Source: Sipunculus nudus (Eukaryota > Annelida > Sipuncula > Golfingiida > Sipunculidae). From it: a stretch of DNA of 64,000 nt. How positions within the stretch are numbered: position 1 is the first letter of the stretch; the number at the start of each line of letters is the position of its first letter. The notes beneath the pieces were generated by a model. The model worked only from the letters and a program-made list of their open reading frames with translations. It was not told the origin of the DNA and did not search any database. The stretch lies in assembly GCA_026874595.1 (NCBI GenBank), contig CM049318.1, positions 24,875,456 through 24,939,455 of the forward strand. The letters are read 5' to 3'. Of this stretch, positions 1-12,449 are shown in pieces. A program made the position numbers and the translations under genes.

Positions 1-65
1 CACTTTGTAGCGAAACATGTACAAGCAAGAAAAGGGATAATACAAACTTATATTCGATGCTGTAG

Positions 66-188
66 GTACGACAACGGTAACGTCACTCAGTGACGTCACG
101 TCAGCGTACACAAACTCTGAGCGGCAGGATCCCGACACCATCAAAGTGACTGACGCCCGACAGACCCCAGTGACCTTGACATTTGATG
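66..188 (+). CDS. Gene D, Ser/Thr-rich stalk exon (5' part of gene outside window)
   Basis: This is an internal exon of 123 bp, phase 1 at both ends. It is preceded by an acceptor ending ctgtag and followed by the donor gtgaga. It encodes about 41 residues rich in Thr, Ser, Asp and Val and ends in TLTFDG, matching the ends of the stalk exons of gene B (IKFEG) and gene C (FDFEG). It joins in frame with the TM exon at 4526. By analogy with genes A-C it is the extracellular, probably O-glycosylated stalk between a chitin-binding domain and the membrane. The signal peptide and chitin-binding exons must lie left of base 1 and cannot be seen. The exon is short and has no recognised domain, so the call rests on phase, splice sites, its ending and its position. 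Confidence 0.7.
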
Positions 189-284
189 GTGAGACTATTT
201 GTATATTTTTTTTCAAAGTCATTAATGTTTGTAGATCGCCTCAAATCATCACATCTGTAATATGCACAATTTTAGCACTGCAAG

Positions 285-805
285 ATAAAGTGTTTTCCTA
301 AATATATCGATTCTTTCGTGACAGATTTGCGGATAAATATAATAAGGGGGGGGGGGGGTGGAGTCATCAATCAGTCTTTTAGACATGCCTGTCAAAAAGG
401 ATATTTATATCATTAAAATTATGCATAAAGATGAATCGGATATTGCATTGTAACTGAATATGGGATGTAACAAACATCCAGACATAAGCTTAAATGTTTA
501 ACTCTACACGGTACTTTTCACTCCATCTTCTTCATATATTAAATTCATTACCTTGTCAACAGAGCGCTGTTTAACAAGGTGGCTTAATGCAATAGCATGG
601 TCTGAAAAATCTGCATCACCATGAAGCTAGACATCGATTGCTTTTATTTACAAGTAAAAGCGCAGATGCGCCTCATCTGGTTATCCCTATGAGACTAAAA
701 TCCCTCCCCCTCCCCTGCTATTGACAATTTTCTAATCTCCTTAGCATTGAAATACAGTATGGTAGAGCAATAATTCTTTTTTTATATAACTTTTCAATTT
801 TGTTT
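285..805 (+). repeat. Intronic direct duplication, copy 1
   Basis: This stretch matches 2700-3185 in the same orientation with small indels. Shared blocks include tgttttcctaaatatatc, aaagatgaatcggatatt, attaaattcattaccttgtc and tttaacaagg. It looks like an old segmental duplication of about 0.5 kb within the intron of gene D, or two copies of a dispersed repeat. No coding potential is seen. Confidence 0.75.
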
Positions 806-2699
806 ATATTTAACTCCCTTTGTTTGAAAATAACTGGTGGTCGTATACAGCTGAAAACATTTTTTTTCACACAATTTAACCAATTTTTAACCTTTTTAAA
901 TAAGTATTTATATTTAATTATTTGTTCATATGTTCTTCTGTCCTTCCATCCGTTTGTCTCTTTGTCTATTTTTCTTATTTCCCCTTAGGCTGATTATGTG
1001 GAGAAGTGTTTGATTCGGTTCGGATATTAATATTAAGGGTGTCAGATCATGTATTGTCTGATTATACGTCTTATTCCAAATAAACCCAAAAAAAATGCTG
1101 GTCCCGCGTTATGGTCGGGTTCTGGAGAAGGAATTGTATGATGAAACGGGTATTAAGACTAGATTCAAAATATATATCATAATTCAGCTTGATAAAAAAA
1201 GTCTTTTGGAGCTTGTGCTCTCTGAGTGCTGCCCAAGATTACTCGTATTTACCCGTAGTTCATGTATTATCGCGGATACTCCTGATTCCAAACGTTGAAA
1301 AAAACCCGGTATCATGATTAAAATGATATATACGTTATCTGGTGTATATGCATATGAAACAATTCTTGGATTAATACTACCTTAAGTAAAGCTATAAGAA
1401 AAATACACCTCTTCATGAGCATTCGCAGTGCACATCCCGATACTGTGCTGTGTTAGGGTCAACCCAGAAAGCATAGCGGGTTTTCCACGTGTCAAAAAGA
1501 TAAATGCTGTTTGTCTCAACTTGAAGATCGTAAAAAAATATAACCGTACAATCTTGGAAAAAGCCGCTTACCTTTTAGCGTCACATCGACCCTCTGGCAT
1601 TACGACCAGATTAGTCGCACCAGAACGTTTTTACATCAAAGTCTGAGGAACGCATTATAACGCCTTATGAAGATGCAAATATTTTCTGATAACGCTCTAT
1701 TGCTGACAGGTGCACTGTCAATCAATATAAACCAGACCAATCGTTAGCATATTTTGTGCACTTTCTAATAATATCAAACATGAGCGGAAATGTTCCGTTT
1801 TAACACAGCACATTGGTAAACCCCTCGGCATGTTTGTTGAATTTATGACCGCATGCACACAAGCGTGGCTCGCACGGGTTACAGGACGCAGGTAACTTGC
1901 AGGCGATGCAGGAAATGCCCCCAGTCCATGGAGACGGTGTTTCAGTTTGGGTTGTGAACTCATATGTATATATTGTGTTAATTCATCATTCTTAGAATAA
2001 TATTGAGATCATGGGCCGTGTACCACAATATGAATGCAACCTGATGCAAGACCACTACGATAGATTCCTCGATTTTACTTTTATAACGACTTGAGTAGGC
2101 TTACCAACCCAATTATCTGATTGCCTACTGACTAGGGTTGTCACGGCTACTTAATTTTTATTTCATACGTCATTAAGCATAACCCTGTTCAATCTTTTAA
2201 TTGGCTTATTATAGGCCTGAATTATTTAATAATGTCATATTTAAATACAAGATTTGTAAATTCATATTTTGTAAAAATTCTATTTTCTTAGCCCCCGTGG
2301 TAACACTTGGAAACTTTTAGGCAGTTTACAGTACACTGCATGCCAAATTTTCTGGATTTTTTTAAAAACTGATCTTAATTATTGTTATCCCTTTCTTAAT
2401 CTTTAAACTTTTAATCAGTAACATTATCATTCATATGAAATTTGAACATCATTTAGCATAACCTTATCTCAAAAGAACAAAAAAAAAAAAAATCATTTAT
2501 TGATGTTTATTCCAAAATCTAGAATTTGTCGTAAAATTAGAAATATAGATTTGAAAAAAAAATTACAAAAAAGTCATTTATACTGATTCATCACCACTTA
2601 ATTGTGTAAGGATTTTCAATTCGAACTAAGTCGTAGATTTTCAGACGCGAAGCCGTTATGGTCGTTCGGTAATCAATTGTATATGTGACGGTTCTAGCA

Positions 2700-3185
2700 T
2701 GTACCGTGTTTTCCTAAATATATCAATTTTTCGTGACAGATGTGCGGATAAATATGTTCAGGGTGTCATTTAGGCACGTCTGTCAAAACGGATAATTTCA
2801 TTATTAATCTGGGCATAAAGATGAATCGGATATTATATTGTAACTGAATATGGGACGTAACAAATGTCCCTATATAAGCTTTGATGTTCAACCTTGCACT
2901 TTAATTTATCTTCTTCTTATATTAAATTCATTACCTTGTCAACAGAGACATGTTTAACAAGGTCGCTCAATGCATTAGCGTGGTCTGAAAAATGTATATC
3001 ACCATAAAAATAACATAGATCGGTTGGCTAGCTATTTTTTACAAGTATAAGCGCGCATGTACTTCGTCTGTTTAGCATTTTGAGATGAAGAGTTATTTTT
3101 AACTGATATTGACCGTTTTCTAGTTTCCTCACCATTGGCATGCAAAATGATAGAAAACTAATATTTTAATTAACTTTTTTATTAT
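2700..3185 (+). repeat. Intronic direct duplication, copy 2
   Basis: Second copy of the 285-805 sequence, same orientation, followed directly by a (TA)n array. The poly-G run of copy 1 (348-358) is absent here, so that run is either an expansion in copy 1 or a loss in copy 2. Confidence 0.75.
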
Positions 3186-3212
3186 TATTATCATTATATA
3201 CATATATATTCA

Positions 3213-3218
<6 letters not shown>

Positions 3219-3287
<69 letters not shown>

Positions 3288-3293
3288 TATATG
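3219..3293. repeat. (TA)n microsatellite
   Basis: Long alternating TA tract broken by two short aaatat interruptions. Plain simple repeat in the gene D intron. Confidence 0.9.
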
Positions 3294-3650
3294 ACCTCCT
3301 TGAATTGAAAGTTAAACCCTAATTTTAAGTGTTTTAACTCAAAATTTCTATTACAATGGCAACAAAACCTTCATATTCTTTTCGCATCACCCAGTCATCA
3401 ATTTGAATTCACGCTCAATTGAAGTGTGCCACCGATCATCAAATTGATACATGGTTACATCACAGGCGTCCCTTTTTACTGGTGAATGACTGATCATGGT
3501 GTTCTTTGAGCTTTAACCAACCACTCTAAATATCTTCAAATTCACTTGTAAATTTGCTATCAAGAAAACTAAATAAGCAAAAAAGCAATGGTGATAAAAA
3601 CAGAGATTTAAAATTCATATTGGAAAATATATATATATATATATACATTA

Positions 3651-3740
3651 ACTCTGAAAAAAAAAACAACAATGTTAATTCACAACAGTCTGTTTCACGG
3701 GATGCGACCCAATCATCAGGTGAATGTGGTTAGAATGAAG
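3651..3740 (+). repeat. Single arm of a foldback/MITE repeat
   Basis: Contains the block cagtctgtttcacgggatgc followed by a GAxxCATCAGGTGAATG-like stretch. The same block forms both arms of the hairpin at 39211-39366. (TA)n tracts lie on both sides (about 3626-3646 and 3770-3826), as they do around the full copy. Probably a half element or deletion product. Confidence 0.6.
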
Positions 3741-3763
3741 CTAACGGCGTGGTTTTATACATA

Positions 3764-3769
<6 letters not shown>

Positions 3770-3826
<57 letters not shown>
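3770..3826. repeat. (TA)n microsatellite
   Basis: Pure TA tract next to the foldback arm. Confidence 0.9.
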
Positions 3827-3828
<2 letters not shown>

Positions 3829-4133
3829 CACAAATATGTGTGTATATAAGATGATTTTCAGTTCATTGTTTATTTAAGTGACTATGTCTTTCGAAGCGAT
3901 CAAGGATTATAAATAACAAACAAATCCAATGTACAAATCTAACTTTTTATATAAAAATATAACAATAATAATTATGCCAGCTCCAGCATCATATGAGATA
4001 CATAAAACAAATTACAAGAACTACCATGTCTCTTAAAGTAAAAACAAATTAATGATTTTCTTTTATAACACCTTATCATATTAAATAGATGATCTCTTAA
4101 AAAACCTTAAATATGACAAATAAAGGATTTCTT

Positions 4134-4136
<3 letters not shown>

Positions 4137-4185
<49 letters not shown>

Positions 4186-4190
4186 TATAT
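4137..4190. repeat. (TA)n microsatellite
   Basis: TA tract about 330 bp upstream of the gene D TM exon. Confidence 0.9.
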
Positions 4191-4525
4191 ATGATATACA
4201 TGAATAATTAGACGCACTTGAATAGTATGCAGAACGCACATATTGCGAACCATTATTTGAAAACCATGATGACATATTGTATACCGCATGCTAGTATACA
4301 ATATGAAAAAAATTAAATTAAAAAAAAATCTTGACTTCCAGTTCAAACTTCCAGTCACCTGGGCAAACGTAGACGTCTTAAGACGTGTCCAGCATCGATG
4401 GCGGAATGAAATGCTTTTTTTCGGGGGGGGGGGGGGGGTAGAAATATGAAAATTATACAGACTCATAAAAGGTATTTTACTCAGGAAATTCAAATAAACG
4501 ATATGGTCTTCGTGTCTTGGCACAG

Positions 4526-4758
4526 ATGATGTCATGGTGGCCGAGACAGACGACCCGGAAGAGGCCGCGGGGGCAGAGGTCATCGGGGTCACGGGAGTCG
4601 TGTTCGTAGTAATCTTTCTGCTCATCCTGGTCGTCCTTGACCTTCCAACCTTCCGCAAGAACGTTCGACAGCTGAAACGAAACCTTCAAACAATGAGGAC
4701 CAACAGCAAACGAGCTCCAACAAAGCAAGATTGGGCGACACCTGCTGGCAAGTGTTGA
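4526..4758 (+). CDS. Gene D last exon: TM segment and cytosolic tail of a membrane mucin-like protein
   Basis: Terminal exon of 233 bp, phase 1 at its start, after an acceptor ending ggcacag and ending in TGA at 4756-4758. It encodes an acidic juxtamembrane stretch (DDVMVAETDDPEEAAGA), a single hydrophobic helix beginning EVIGVTGVVFVVIF and a tail starting LDLPTFRKNV. The same order and motifs occur in the last exons of genes A, B and C, whose consensus is GAAVIGTTGIVFLIIF then DLPVY..NL.YL.ENL. Exon length equals that of gene A. The tail is basic (many Lys and Arg) and ends GKC. This copy is the most diverged in the tail: Phe replaces the Tyr of DLPVY. A type I single-pass topology is inferred from the family layout. 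Confidence 0.85.
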
Positions 4759-6785
4759 AGGATTACCCAGATGTATATACAGGAAAAAACAAATGCATGT
4801 GATTTAAAAGGATCGATTGTCATTAAAAAACAAATGAATGTTATTTCGTTATCCATCAGATAAACTTTCTTTATTTTGAACCTTGCTTGGATAATACTCA
4901 CTTTGCAGTACAAGTGCCTTACTCTGCTGTTAATAATTGTCATCACTGCGGTTCGAATATCGACAAAACTAACCTGTACTGAATTTCTGAGAGTCGATCA
5001 CTTATTTGGGAATATATATAAAGTGAGTGTGAAATCAATTTAAATGCATTTTGTATATTTTTAAATTAATTTAAAATGCTAACATATGTAACTCAAGATT
5101 TGTAGTAAATGTGAAAATGCTGACATATATATTTATACATGTTTGGTTTTAAGTAAATTTGGATTTTAAAAGAGTCAGATTTCATATTCGTTCTTCAATC
5201 TTCACAGTGATTTGTAACACAGAAATATAAAGATAAATATAATGATGATCAGGAATTCTATGTGTTGAAACTTGATCCCATTAAAAACTGTGAAATATTA
5301 ATATAATAAATTTGGTGCACAAATATAGCATTGATGGTTTGAAAGATCATTGGAAAACGTGCGTGAATCTATTGCTTCCAACAGAAAGAAATCATGATAC
5401 TTATATTAATCAATAATGCATCACGTTAATAACAGTCATAGGTATAATATATATCTACGGAATGTGATTATTTTTCTTACATGTCAATATCCCCATCATT
5501 TTGCGCAAGTGTTGGCAGCATTTAATAGATAAATATTACGAAAATGATGTAATAAAAAAATTTACAATAACAACAGATGTTTATGCACAACAAAAGAAAT
5601 TTTGAAACAATAGTATTTTTGTACCGCCGATCCAGGTACTTAAGTTTATTAGGGCAATACTCTTCCGTCAGTAGGTGCCCATTGAAATTTGGTTCTTCTG
5701 AATCTTGCGGCCACGTGACATGGCGTCTCTCATGCCATTCGAAGTTGTAGTTTTTTAGAATATGTACGACACTAAACCAATCAACAGCTTTTAAATGTAG
5801 TTTTATTGAGCATATGACCAGTGCCCTTTACCTTCATTCATTATTATTAATGAAGCTCATACTTCATTCCTTCATCGTGACTTAATTTTTCTAAATGGTC
5901 TATGAATTTATGAAAATATTTCCAAATTACAATGGGCAACCTGTTATGGAACAGACTGTAGTTTATCCAGGTGTGCCATCGCCTACCATGATCCAAATGG
6001 TAAAAGATTTGTACGGAGAAATTACAGTTTAAACGGAAATATCTTATTTTCACTTACCAGTCCAATTCAGTCCAATGTGCAAGACTACAAATTTCTCCTT
6101 GTCTCAAAGGAACTAGGTAGATACATGTTAAAACTTGAAGCACACGTGCGCGTTAGGGTATGCGCGTGAAAAAAATGTTTTAAAACCTTAACATGAACTT
6201 GCCTGAACTGACAGAGGTAAATAAATTATATATGTCACGCGCTATCGGGCGATCTGACCTATCGGCCGATGGGCTTGCGAATCGGTCGATGTTATATTTT
6301 TAAACTTATGAAAGAATTACAAGTTACACCAGGTAATGACGTGATTTTTAAAATTCATACATGCCAAAACTATTCAAGATGAATAAAATTCCACTGTATC
6401 TCCCCGCGCTTGTGTTAACCTCTAATAAGAAGACACATGGACCATATTTAACGCTTACAGTGGATATTTACCATCAACCTAAACCCCGATTTATTTGTAA
6501 TTGTTTCGAAATTTTTCCGGGGATCAATCAATCCACGCAGACATCTTGCTTAAAAATCGCTTATGTGACGATGTCTTTATTGCATCAATGCGTAGACATA
6601 TGTACACTGACGGACACATGACTTTGACATAAAGTATCACACACGCTATATATACGTAATTACACTACAAATGCGGCAGTACAACTCTCAAAATGAAGCT
6701 CACTGAACTGATTTGGCTAAATTGAATTTAACAGGTCATACTTATGAGTTTTAGAATGATAATATTGTCCATCTGTACAATTCAG
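4759..6785. other. Intergenic region downstream of gene D
   Basis: No gene is supported. No canonical AATAAA close to the gene D stop was found by eye. About 5640-5860 resembles 52335-52640 and is listed as a dispersed repeat. The rest is AT-rich unique-looking sequence. Confidence 0.5.
5640..5860 (+). repeat. Dispersed repeat, copy 1
   Basis: Shares ordered blocks with 52335-52640 in the same orientation: cattgaaatttgg, gacatgg, cagcttttaaatgta and gcatat-accagtg. Diverged and with no coding frame. The family is not recognised. Confidence 0.5.
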
Positions 6786-7101
6786 GGAAAACCAAATAAC
6801 TGCGACAGCCTTAGTGGCATTTCTGTGTCATCGATCCTTGCTTGACTGTTGCTTAACTGCCTCATTGACCACCATGAACGGACCTGCTCCCAGAAAGGGT
6901 AGAGTGGGCATGGTCTTTGCTGCACGCAAACTACAAGAGCAGTGTCATGAGCATTACAAAGATCTCTATTCCACCTTTCTGGACTTAACTAAGGCAGTTG
7001 ACAATGTGAGCCTTGAGGGTCTGTGGAAAATCATGGTCGAATTTGGCTGCCCAGCGAGATGTTTTTTTTCATTGTCCGACTTTTTCATCACGAGGTCATG
7101 A
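6786..7101 (+). pseudogene. Non-LTR retrotransposon reverse transcriptase relic
   Basis: Two frames together resemble the middle of a non-LTR (LINE) reverse transcriptase. Frame one at 6786 reads KPNNCDSLSGISV, like the CDNYRGISLLS motif of these enzymes. After a frameshift near 6840-6880 the next frame reads GMVFAARKLQEQC and then DLYSTFLDLTKAVDNVSLEG, like the catalytic region A (F.DL.KAFD.VS). The family's usual Phe is Val here. The reading stops at 7099-7101. No endonuclease, no YADD region and no 3' end are present, so this is a short dead fragment. The clade is not resolved. Confidence 0.8.
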
Positions 7102-10100
7102 TAGCACAAGATGACACCTCTGTTCTACGGAGATCATAGAAGAAATCGATTTACTTGAACACCAGAGAATGCAAGTTACATGGAAAGAATGCAGGAGAGA
7201 GCCATTGCCACAGAGACAATGATCATGTCAACATTCAAAGAAAGACCTTATATAACGCCTGGCTTCCAAAGATATTTTCATTCCATGAATTTACAAACCC
7301 TCCACTGAATCCGAGCAAGGACAACTTTTTAATTATACTTGAAAGTTCGTGTCTATACGCATGGCAGAAATTTTGTTAAAAAGTTATAATGTCTGCATGC
7401 GAACGTGTTCCGATCATTTTGCAACCAGGCAACGTCTAAATAAGAACACATTGATTTTATCGATCGCCACCAGATGTCCCTCCGCTAGCTCATGCTACGC
7501 TACCAACACGTTATTGTAGTCCACTCTTGTAGAGTAGGGTCACTCTGCGCAGAATCGGACTCATAAGAGTAGGACTCTGCTGGTTAGATTTTGTGGGTAT
7601 AAACATGTTAGCCCAACAAGGCACTATAGTTTTTAAATACACCACGGCGAGGTATAAATCTAGTGAAGAGGGTTCGGAAGTCCCTTCAAACTTGTTGAAT
7701 AATTATTGTTTCCAGGCAAATAGCATAAACATATTTTGAAGTCCGACAGTCGAAATAAGTACATGTAATCCTGACCATCCCAGCAGTTCTCAACTGGAAG
7801 AGGTTCGTTCTGAATAGATACCACCACTGGCGGACGTTTCGAGCAGCGTCATGGAAGCTACCTCTGGTGAAGATAGATTAAAGACGCGCTGTAGTGCCTT
7901 GACAACCCTGGACCATGAGACAGGAGACCGAGGTAAAATGCTGAGGTAATTTTCAGCGTAACAGGAAAGCCATATTAAAATGCCTTTACATGTCTCAATT
8001 CCCTTACTTTGCGTTAGGGTATACAACAGTTTAACCATCACATGTTACGTCACAGGTTTCTATTTATACTCATGAGGGTGATACGACTTGAATCTAAATC
8101 TGTTAAATCATGTATGTATGTATGTCGGTATAAATGTTAAGCTCGCACACTACAGTACATCCCCACTTAGGCACTTACACAGAGAGTAACATAATACACA
8201 AATATATTTTGGTGTGTGTGTGTGATTGAGGTATGTTATATAAAATGACACCGTGGTGACCTTTGACCTTACTAGTATGACGTAATCATGGAATAAACTT
8301 TTCGTCCGACCTTACGTGTTATTAGCTGTTCTACGTCTCCGAACCGCATTATTCACTTAAAGGGGCCCATTCGGGTATCCGGCTTCGATTAAATATAAAT
8401 GTACCCTTGAAATTTTATTAAAAATAGGGGTTAAACTGATCCCACCGCATATAGGCTTTTCTTTTATTTTATACCCACGCTTATATAATGTGGGGTGACC
8501 GGCAAAATAATCTTGATTTAATTAATAAGGACACCTGGCGGCAAACCATACGAACCAGGGTTTTGCAAAGGGCGTTATGCAACTGGTGACGTTTCAACTC
8601 CATAACGCATGTAGCCTACAAGGGCTTCTACTTACACATAAGGCGTAGGTATGAACTTAGTGAAGAGGGTAACATACTACGATCCAACACGTAGGATAAG
8701 AATTATTTTAAGGAATATTACATAAACCTGTGTGCTATTGTTGTAAGGAATTCTAGGAATAAGTATTGTTACTCAAGCATGCTCAGGTAAAATGTAAACA
8801 AAAGATGAATGATTGAAATGTAAGAAAGCAAAATTTTATTTTTAAGGTTTGACAGCTTAGACAAGTATAGTCCCTGCCGTCCATATTGCTTAACTGGGAA
8901 AGGTTCTTTTTTAATAGAAACGAACTCTGGTGGAAGAGTGGATTTGCTGGTTGGTTATGGCGACGAAGTCTCAGGCAGCACAATTGACATCTAGATTCAA
9001 GGGCATTCATATATATTTGGCACATAATCAATAGCATCAACAGTATGGATCCGGGATTATTAGGTCCGGGGCCAATCAAAGAAATACGTAACATTGTATT
9101 AGGAAACGTAAGGACCAAACACTCATTACGGTCACTAGTCTCATTATTTCAAAGCTTTTGTGGGTTTGTCATGTCTGTAGATATTCAAAAGTATTAACGT
9201 ATCTGTTGAAACTTTAATGAACACCGTCCGTACGGCCAGTTGCTTTTAAAAGACACGTTTAGCTAAGGATATAGATCCCGATTTATTTACCTGAGAGTGA
9301 TCTTGTAATGATTATTACATGGAGCTGGACGTCCCAGGATACAAGAGGAGCCATAACAAACATGTTTAATTATTCACGTTCTTCTTGTAACGATAATAAA
9401 TGGATAAAGCTTACTGGATACCAAATCTGTATTTGAGGTCAATTTACAGCGATGATTTTAACTGGTCATTATATGTCTAGACTCCGTGCAGTCAGGGCAG
9501 CCTTTTAGGGAAATAAAAGGAAGAGAAGGGCTCCAACGTCACCGGCCATGTTTATCAGTAAAAGGAATATCTTCTTCTATGAATTTGGAGATTTGTGGCT
9601 TACATCCATGTGTGATCCATGAGACACCCCATAAAAAGACAAGAAAGAAGTACACGACGGGAAATGGCTACAAACGAAGAAAAGTAAGTCAAACAGGAAC
9701 ATAATATATTTCATATTTTGAACGATATGTAGTTTAAAAAAATTAAAAAAGAAAATTAAATGGTACAGATGAGTTAACAATCAGGAAACACTATAATATT
9801 TTAAGGTAATTTCTCAAGTAAAAATGGCCAAGAAAAGTAAAACACAGCCACAAATAAAATATCTAACAGGTTATTTAAAGAAGCATACGTTGACAAAGAA
9901 TAAAACTTAAATAGAAGTCGGCACTCCAAACTACCTGAACCAAAACGACTGTGTCCGTCAAGCGGATCATTTACGCTTTGTAAACAATGTCGTATGCAGT
10001 CCTAGGAAAGTCCAGAGGTGACCACAAATTGATTCCCCTCTTAACTGCCGGGTACAAAAATCAATAACAGGACACACCGATTATCCTGGCTCCTGTCTCA

Positions 10101-10429
10101 AGGTCTCATTACGGAATACGCACGTACGTAACTCGTTTAAAGAAATGTCAGTTTAAAGCCTGACTCCCATCAACCGATTTTTCAGCCGATGTTTTCCAGG
10201 GCTGAGAAATTGGCAGGCTGGATAGATGCGAGAGTGCATTTTTCAAATGAGGCAGGAAAAATCGGCTGCTTAAATCCTTCACTATGGTAAAGATTTTCAA
10301 GCTGATTCTTATCCGGCCGGAAAATTCGTTAGCTGTGATGACGGAACCCAACGAAATCGACAGATTCCTTGGCTTTCTTTCGTCATTTATGACACCAATA
10401 GTGTTACGAAGACAAATTGTTCAGGGGAA
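7102..10429. other. Intergenic region, no gene seen
   Basis: No exon or gene is supported. Two diverged stretches (about 7640-7850 and 8655-8950) share the blocks tagtgaagagggt and aactggaagaggttcgttct / aactgggaaaggttcttttt, suggesting an old local duplication. A (TG)n run lies near 8212-8224. Confidence 0.5.
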
Positions 10430-10545
10430 AATACTGGGCCGATCAGGGATTAGAACCCATGTTGGTGGCGCACAAGTCCGGCGTACCAACTGCTTCGCTA
10501 GAAAGGCACGCTTCACTAGCGAGACAGTTAGGTCCGCTTTTATAT
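10430..10545 (-). repeat. tRNA-derived SINE-like sequence, copy 1
   Basis: On the minus strand a polymerase III A box (tagcgaagcag, 10490-10500) is followed about 33 bp later by a B box (ggttctaatccc, 10446-10457), the spacing of a tRNA. No proper cloverleaf closes, so this is read as a SINE head rather than a tRNA gene. A near-identical copy lies at 10690-10800. Confidence 0.6.
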
Positions 10546-10689
10546 CAACTCGTAACACACCCCCTCTTAAGAGCTTTCTGCTATCAGAACAAGACTAATT
10601 ATCCCAGGTGTCACACTTTGGTAAGCTTATTCTCTGGGCAACAAGGTTTTACCGTCATACCGGACGAACCCCCATTTTGTTATGATAAC

Positions 10690-10800
10690 AGATTGCTCAG
10701 GGGAAAATAATGGGCCGATCATGTTGGTGGCGCACAAGTCCGGCGTACCAACTGCTTCGCTAGAAAGGCACGCTTCACTAGCAAGACAGTTATGTCCGTT
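10690..10800 (-). repeat. tRNA-derived SINE-like sequence, copy 2, B box deleted
   Basis: Almost identical to 10430-10545, in the same orientation, but with about 14 bp missing between gatca and tgttgg. The missing bases are the whole B box. A two-base repeat (ca) at the edges of the deletion suggests slippage or microhomology. Confidence 0.6.
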
Positions 10801-11339
10801 TTAATGTCACCCCGTAACAATAGTAATCCGGTGGATGAAACAGAAGAGACCGAAAATGGTAAAAAATTTAGCTGATGTACACGCAAAATCGGAAGATGTT
10901 CGGACACTTGCCGGCCGACGATGCTTGTTCATTTTTCTGGCAGCTTAAAAAAATGGTAGATGGAAGGCCACTGTAAAGGGCGAGATCCACTGGATCGATT
11001 TAGAAGTCCTACGAGTGCCATGCAAGATTCTTACGGTCACTCGCGTTAATGGATCTCAACACCGCGCCGATTTCATAAAACCACCCGATTTTCTAAAACA
11101 GGACCGATTTTAATGAAATCGTGTGTATTTTGGGATCTATCATACCTTCTCTTCAGCCACTCCCCATTCAGACTCTCTTTTTTTTTAAATCTTGCCAATT
11201 CGAGCCTAGCAGTCAGCAGGATAGTGGGGTTGCCAGTAGGTGGTACCTATGAACTGTCTTTAGTACAAGCTTTTATTGATAGATTTGTGATGGCAAGGGT
11301 CCAGTGATATTTTGAGAAGGGTTGTCCTCACGACGACCA

Positions 11340-12440
11340 AGCACATTTTTTTCTAATATGCAAATTAGGACCACCATTAACAAAAATTGTATATTCTTCA
11401 AAATTTCAAGAACTAACCATGAAAATTGGTCGAATATTGTGTTTAGGCCTAGGGTTTCATGAAATATATTAAAGTAAAACCATAATAGGAACGGTTTAGT
11501 GGGTATTTAAATGCAAATTTGGGCCGCCATTTATGGAATTTCTACCTTTTCCAATATCCCAAGAACTGACCGTGATACCTGGCCAAATATTTTGTCTAGA
11601 ACTATAAGTTTTCATGGTCAAAGAGTCAAATAAAACCATATTTATAACGGTTTAGTTCCAATATTAAATATTAAAATGCAAATTAGGCTTACCATTGATA
11701 AAAATTATACTTTCCTTAATATCTGAAAAACTAACCATGATAACTGGTTGAAAATTGTATCTAGACCTAGATTTTGTATGGTCAAAGATTAAAATAAATC
11801 CATAATTGGAACGGTTTAGAAGGTTTAAAAAGTTAATATGCAAATTTACCCGCCATTTATGGAACTCCTGCCTTTCACAATATCTCAAGAACTAAACATG
11901 ATAACTCGCCAAATATTGTGTCTAGAATTATACGTTTTCATGATCAAAGAGTCAAAAGAAACTATATTTATAACGTTGAAATGTTAAAATGCTAATTAGG
12001 CTCACATTGATGAAAATTATACTTTCCTCAATATCTGAAAAACTTACCATGGTAATTGGTCGGATTGCATGGTCAAAGATTTAAATGAAACCATGTGAAT
12101 AATAGTTGAACTGAACTTTAATATGCAAATTTAGATGCAATGGATGGAAAATTTACTTTCCTGAACATCCGAACAGATAAATATTGGAAACCATTTAATA
12201 ATATTTGGACAAGTATGGAATCTAGAAATAGTTGTTCAAGGTCAAAGAATGTTAAAAGACCATCTGTACAAATGCCTGATGTTCTTTTTTTTATTTTTAA
12301 TATGCTAATTACGGCAGTCATTGCGGTTAAACATTTTTTCTCCAATATATATTTAAAATACTGATAAGTGGTCAAATATAGTTGCTAAACCTGAGGTTTT
12401 CTGGTCAGAGATCGAATTGAGTAGCTAGCACTGAGATCGG
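11340..12440 (+). repeat. Degenerate tandem array, ~150-160-bp units (left arm)
   Basis: Several units repeat the order atgcaaatt-agg, ccattnatg-aaaatt, aactaaccatgataa-tggtc, tagacctagg-tttcatggtcaaag and aaaccata-aacggttta. Units differ by point changes and indels. The inverted right arm at 15130-15890 has the same units. Confidence 0.75.
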
Positions 12441-12449
12441 TATAACATT

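Larger units (their letters stand above)
189..4525 (+). other. Gene D intron between stalk and TM exons
   Basis: No further exon is recognised. The intron holds a direct duplication (about 285-805 and 2700-3185), several long (TA)n arrays (3219-3293, 3770-3826, 4137-4190), poly-G runs at 348-358 and 4426-4438, and one arm of a foldback element at 3651-3740. The stretch 850-2650 shows nothing that can be supported as coding. Confidence 0.55.

Noticed and set aside
10284-10710. Frames of 97-104 residues on the plus strand
   Set aside because: They run across the SINE-like repeats and carry no protein motif.
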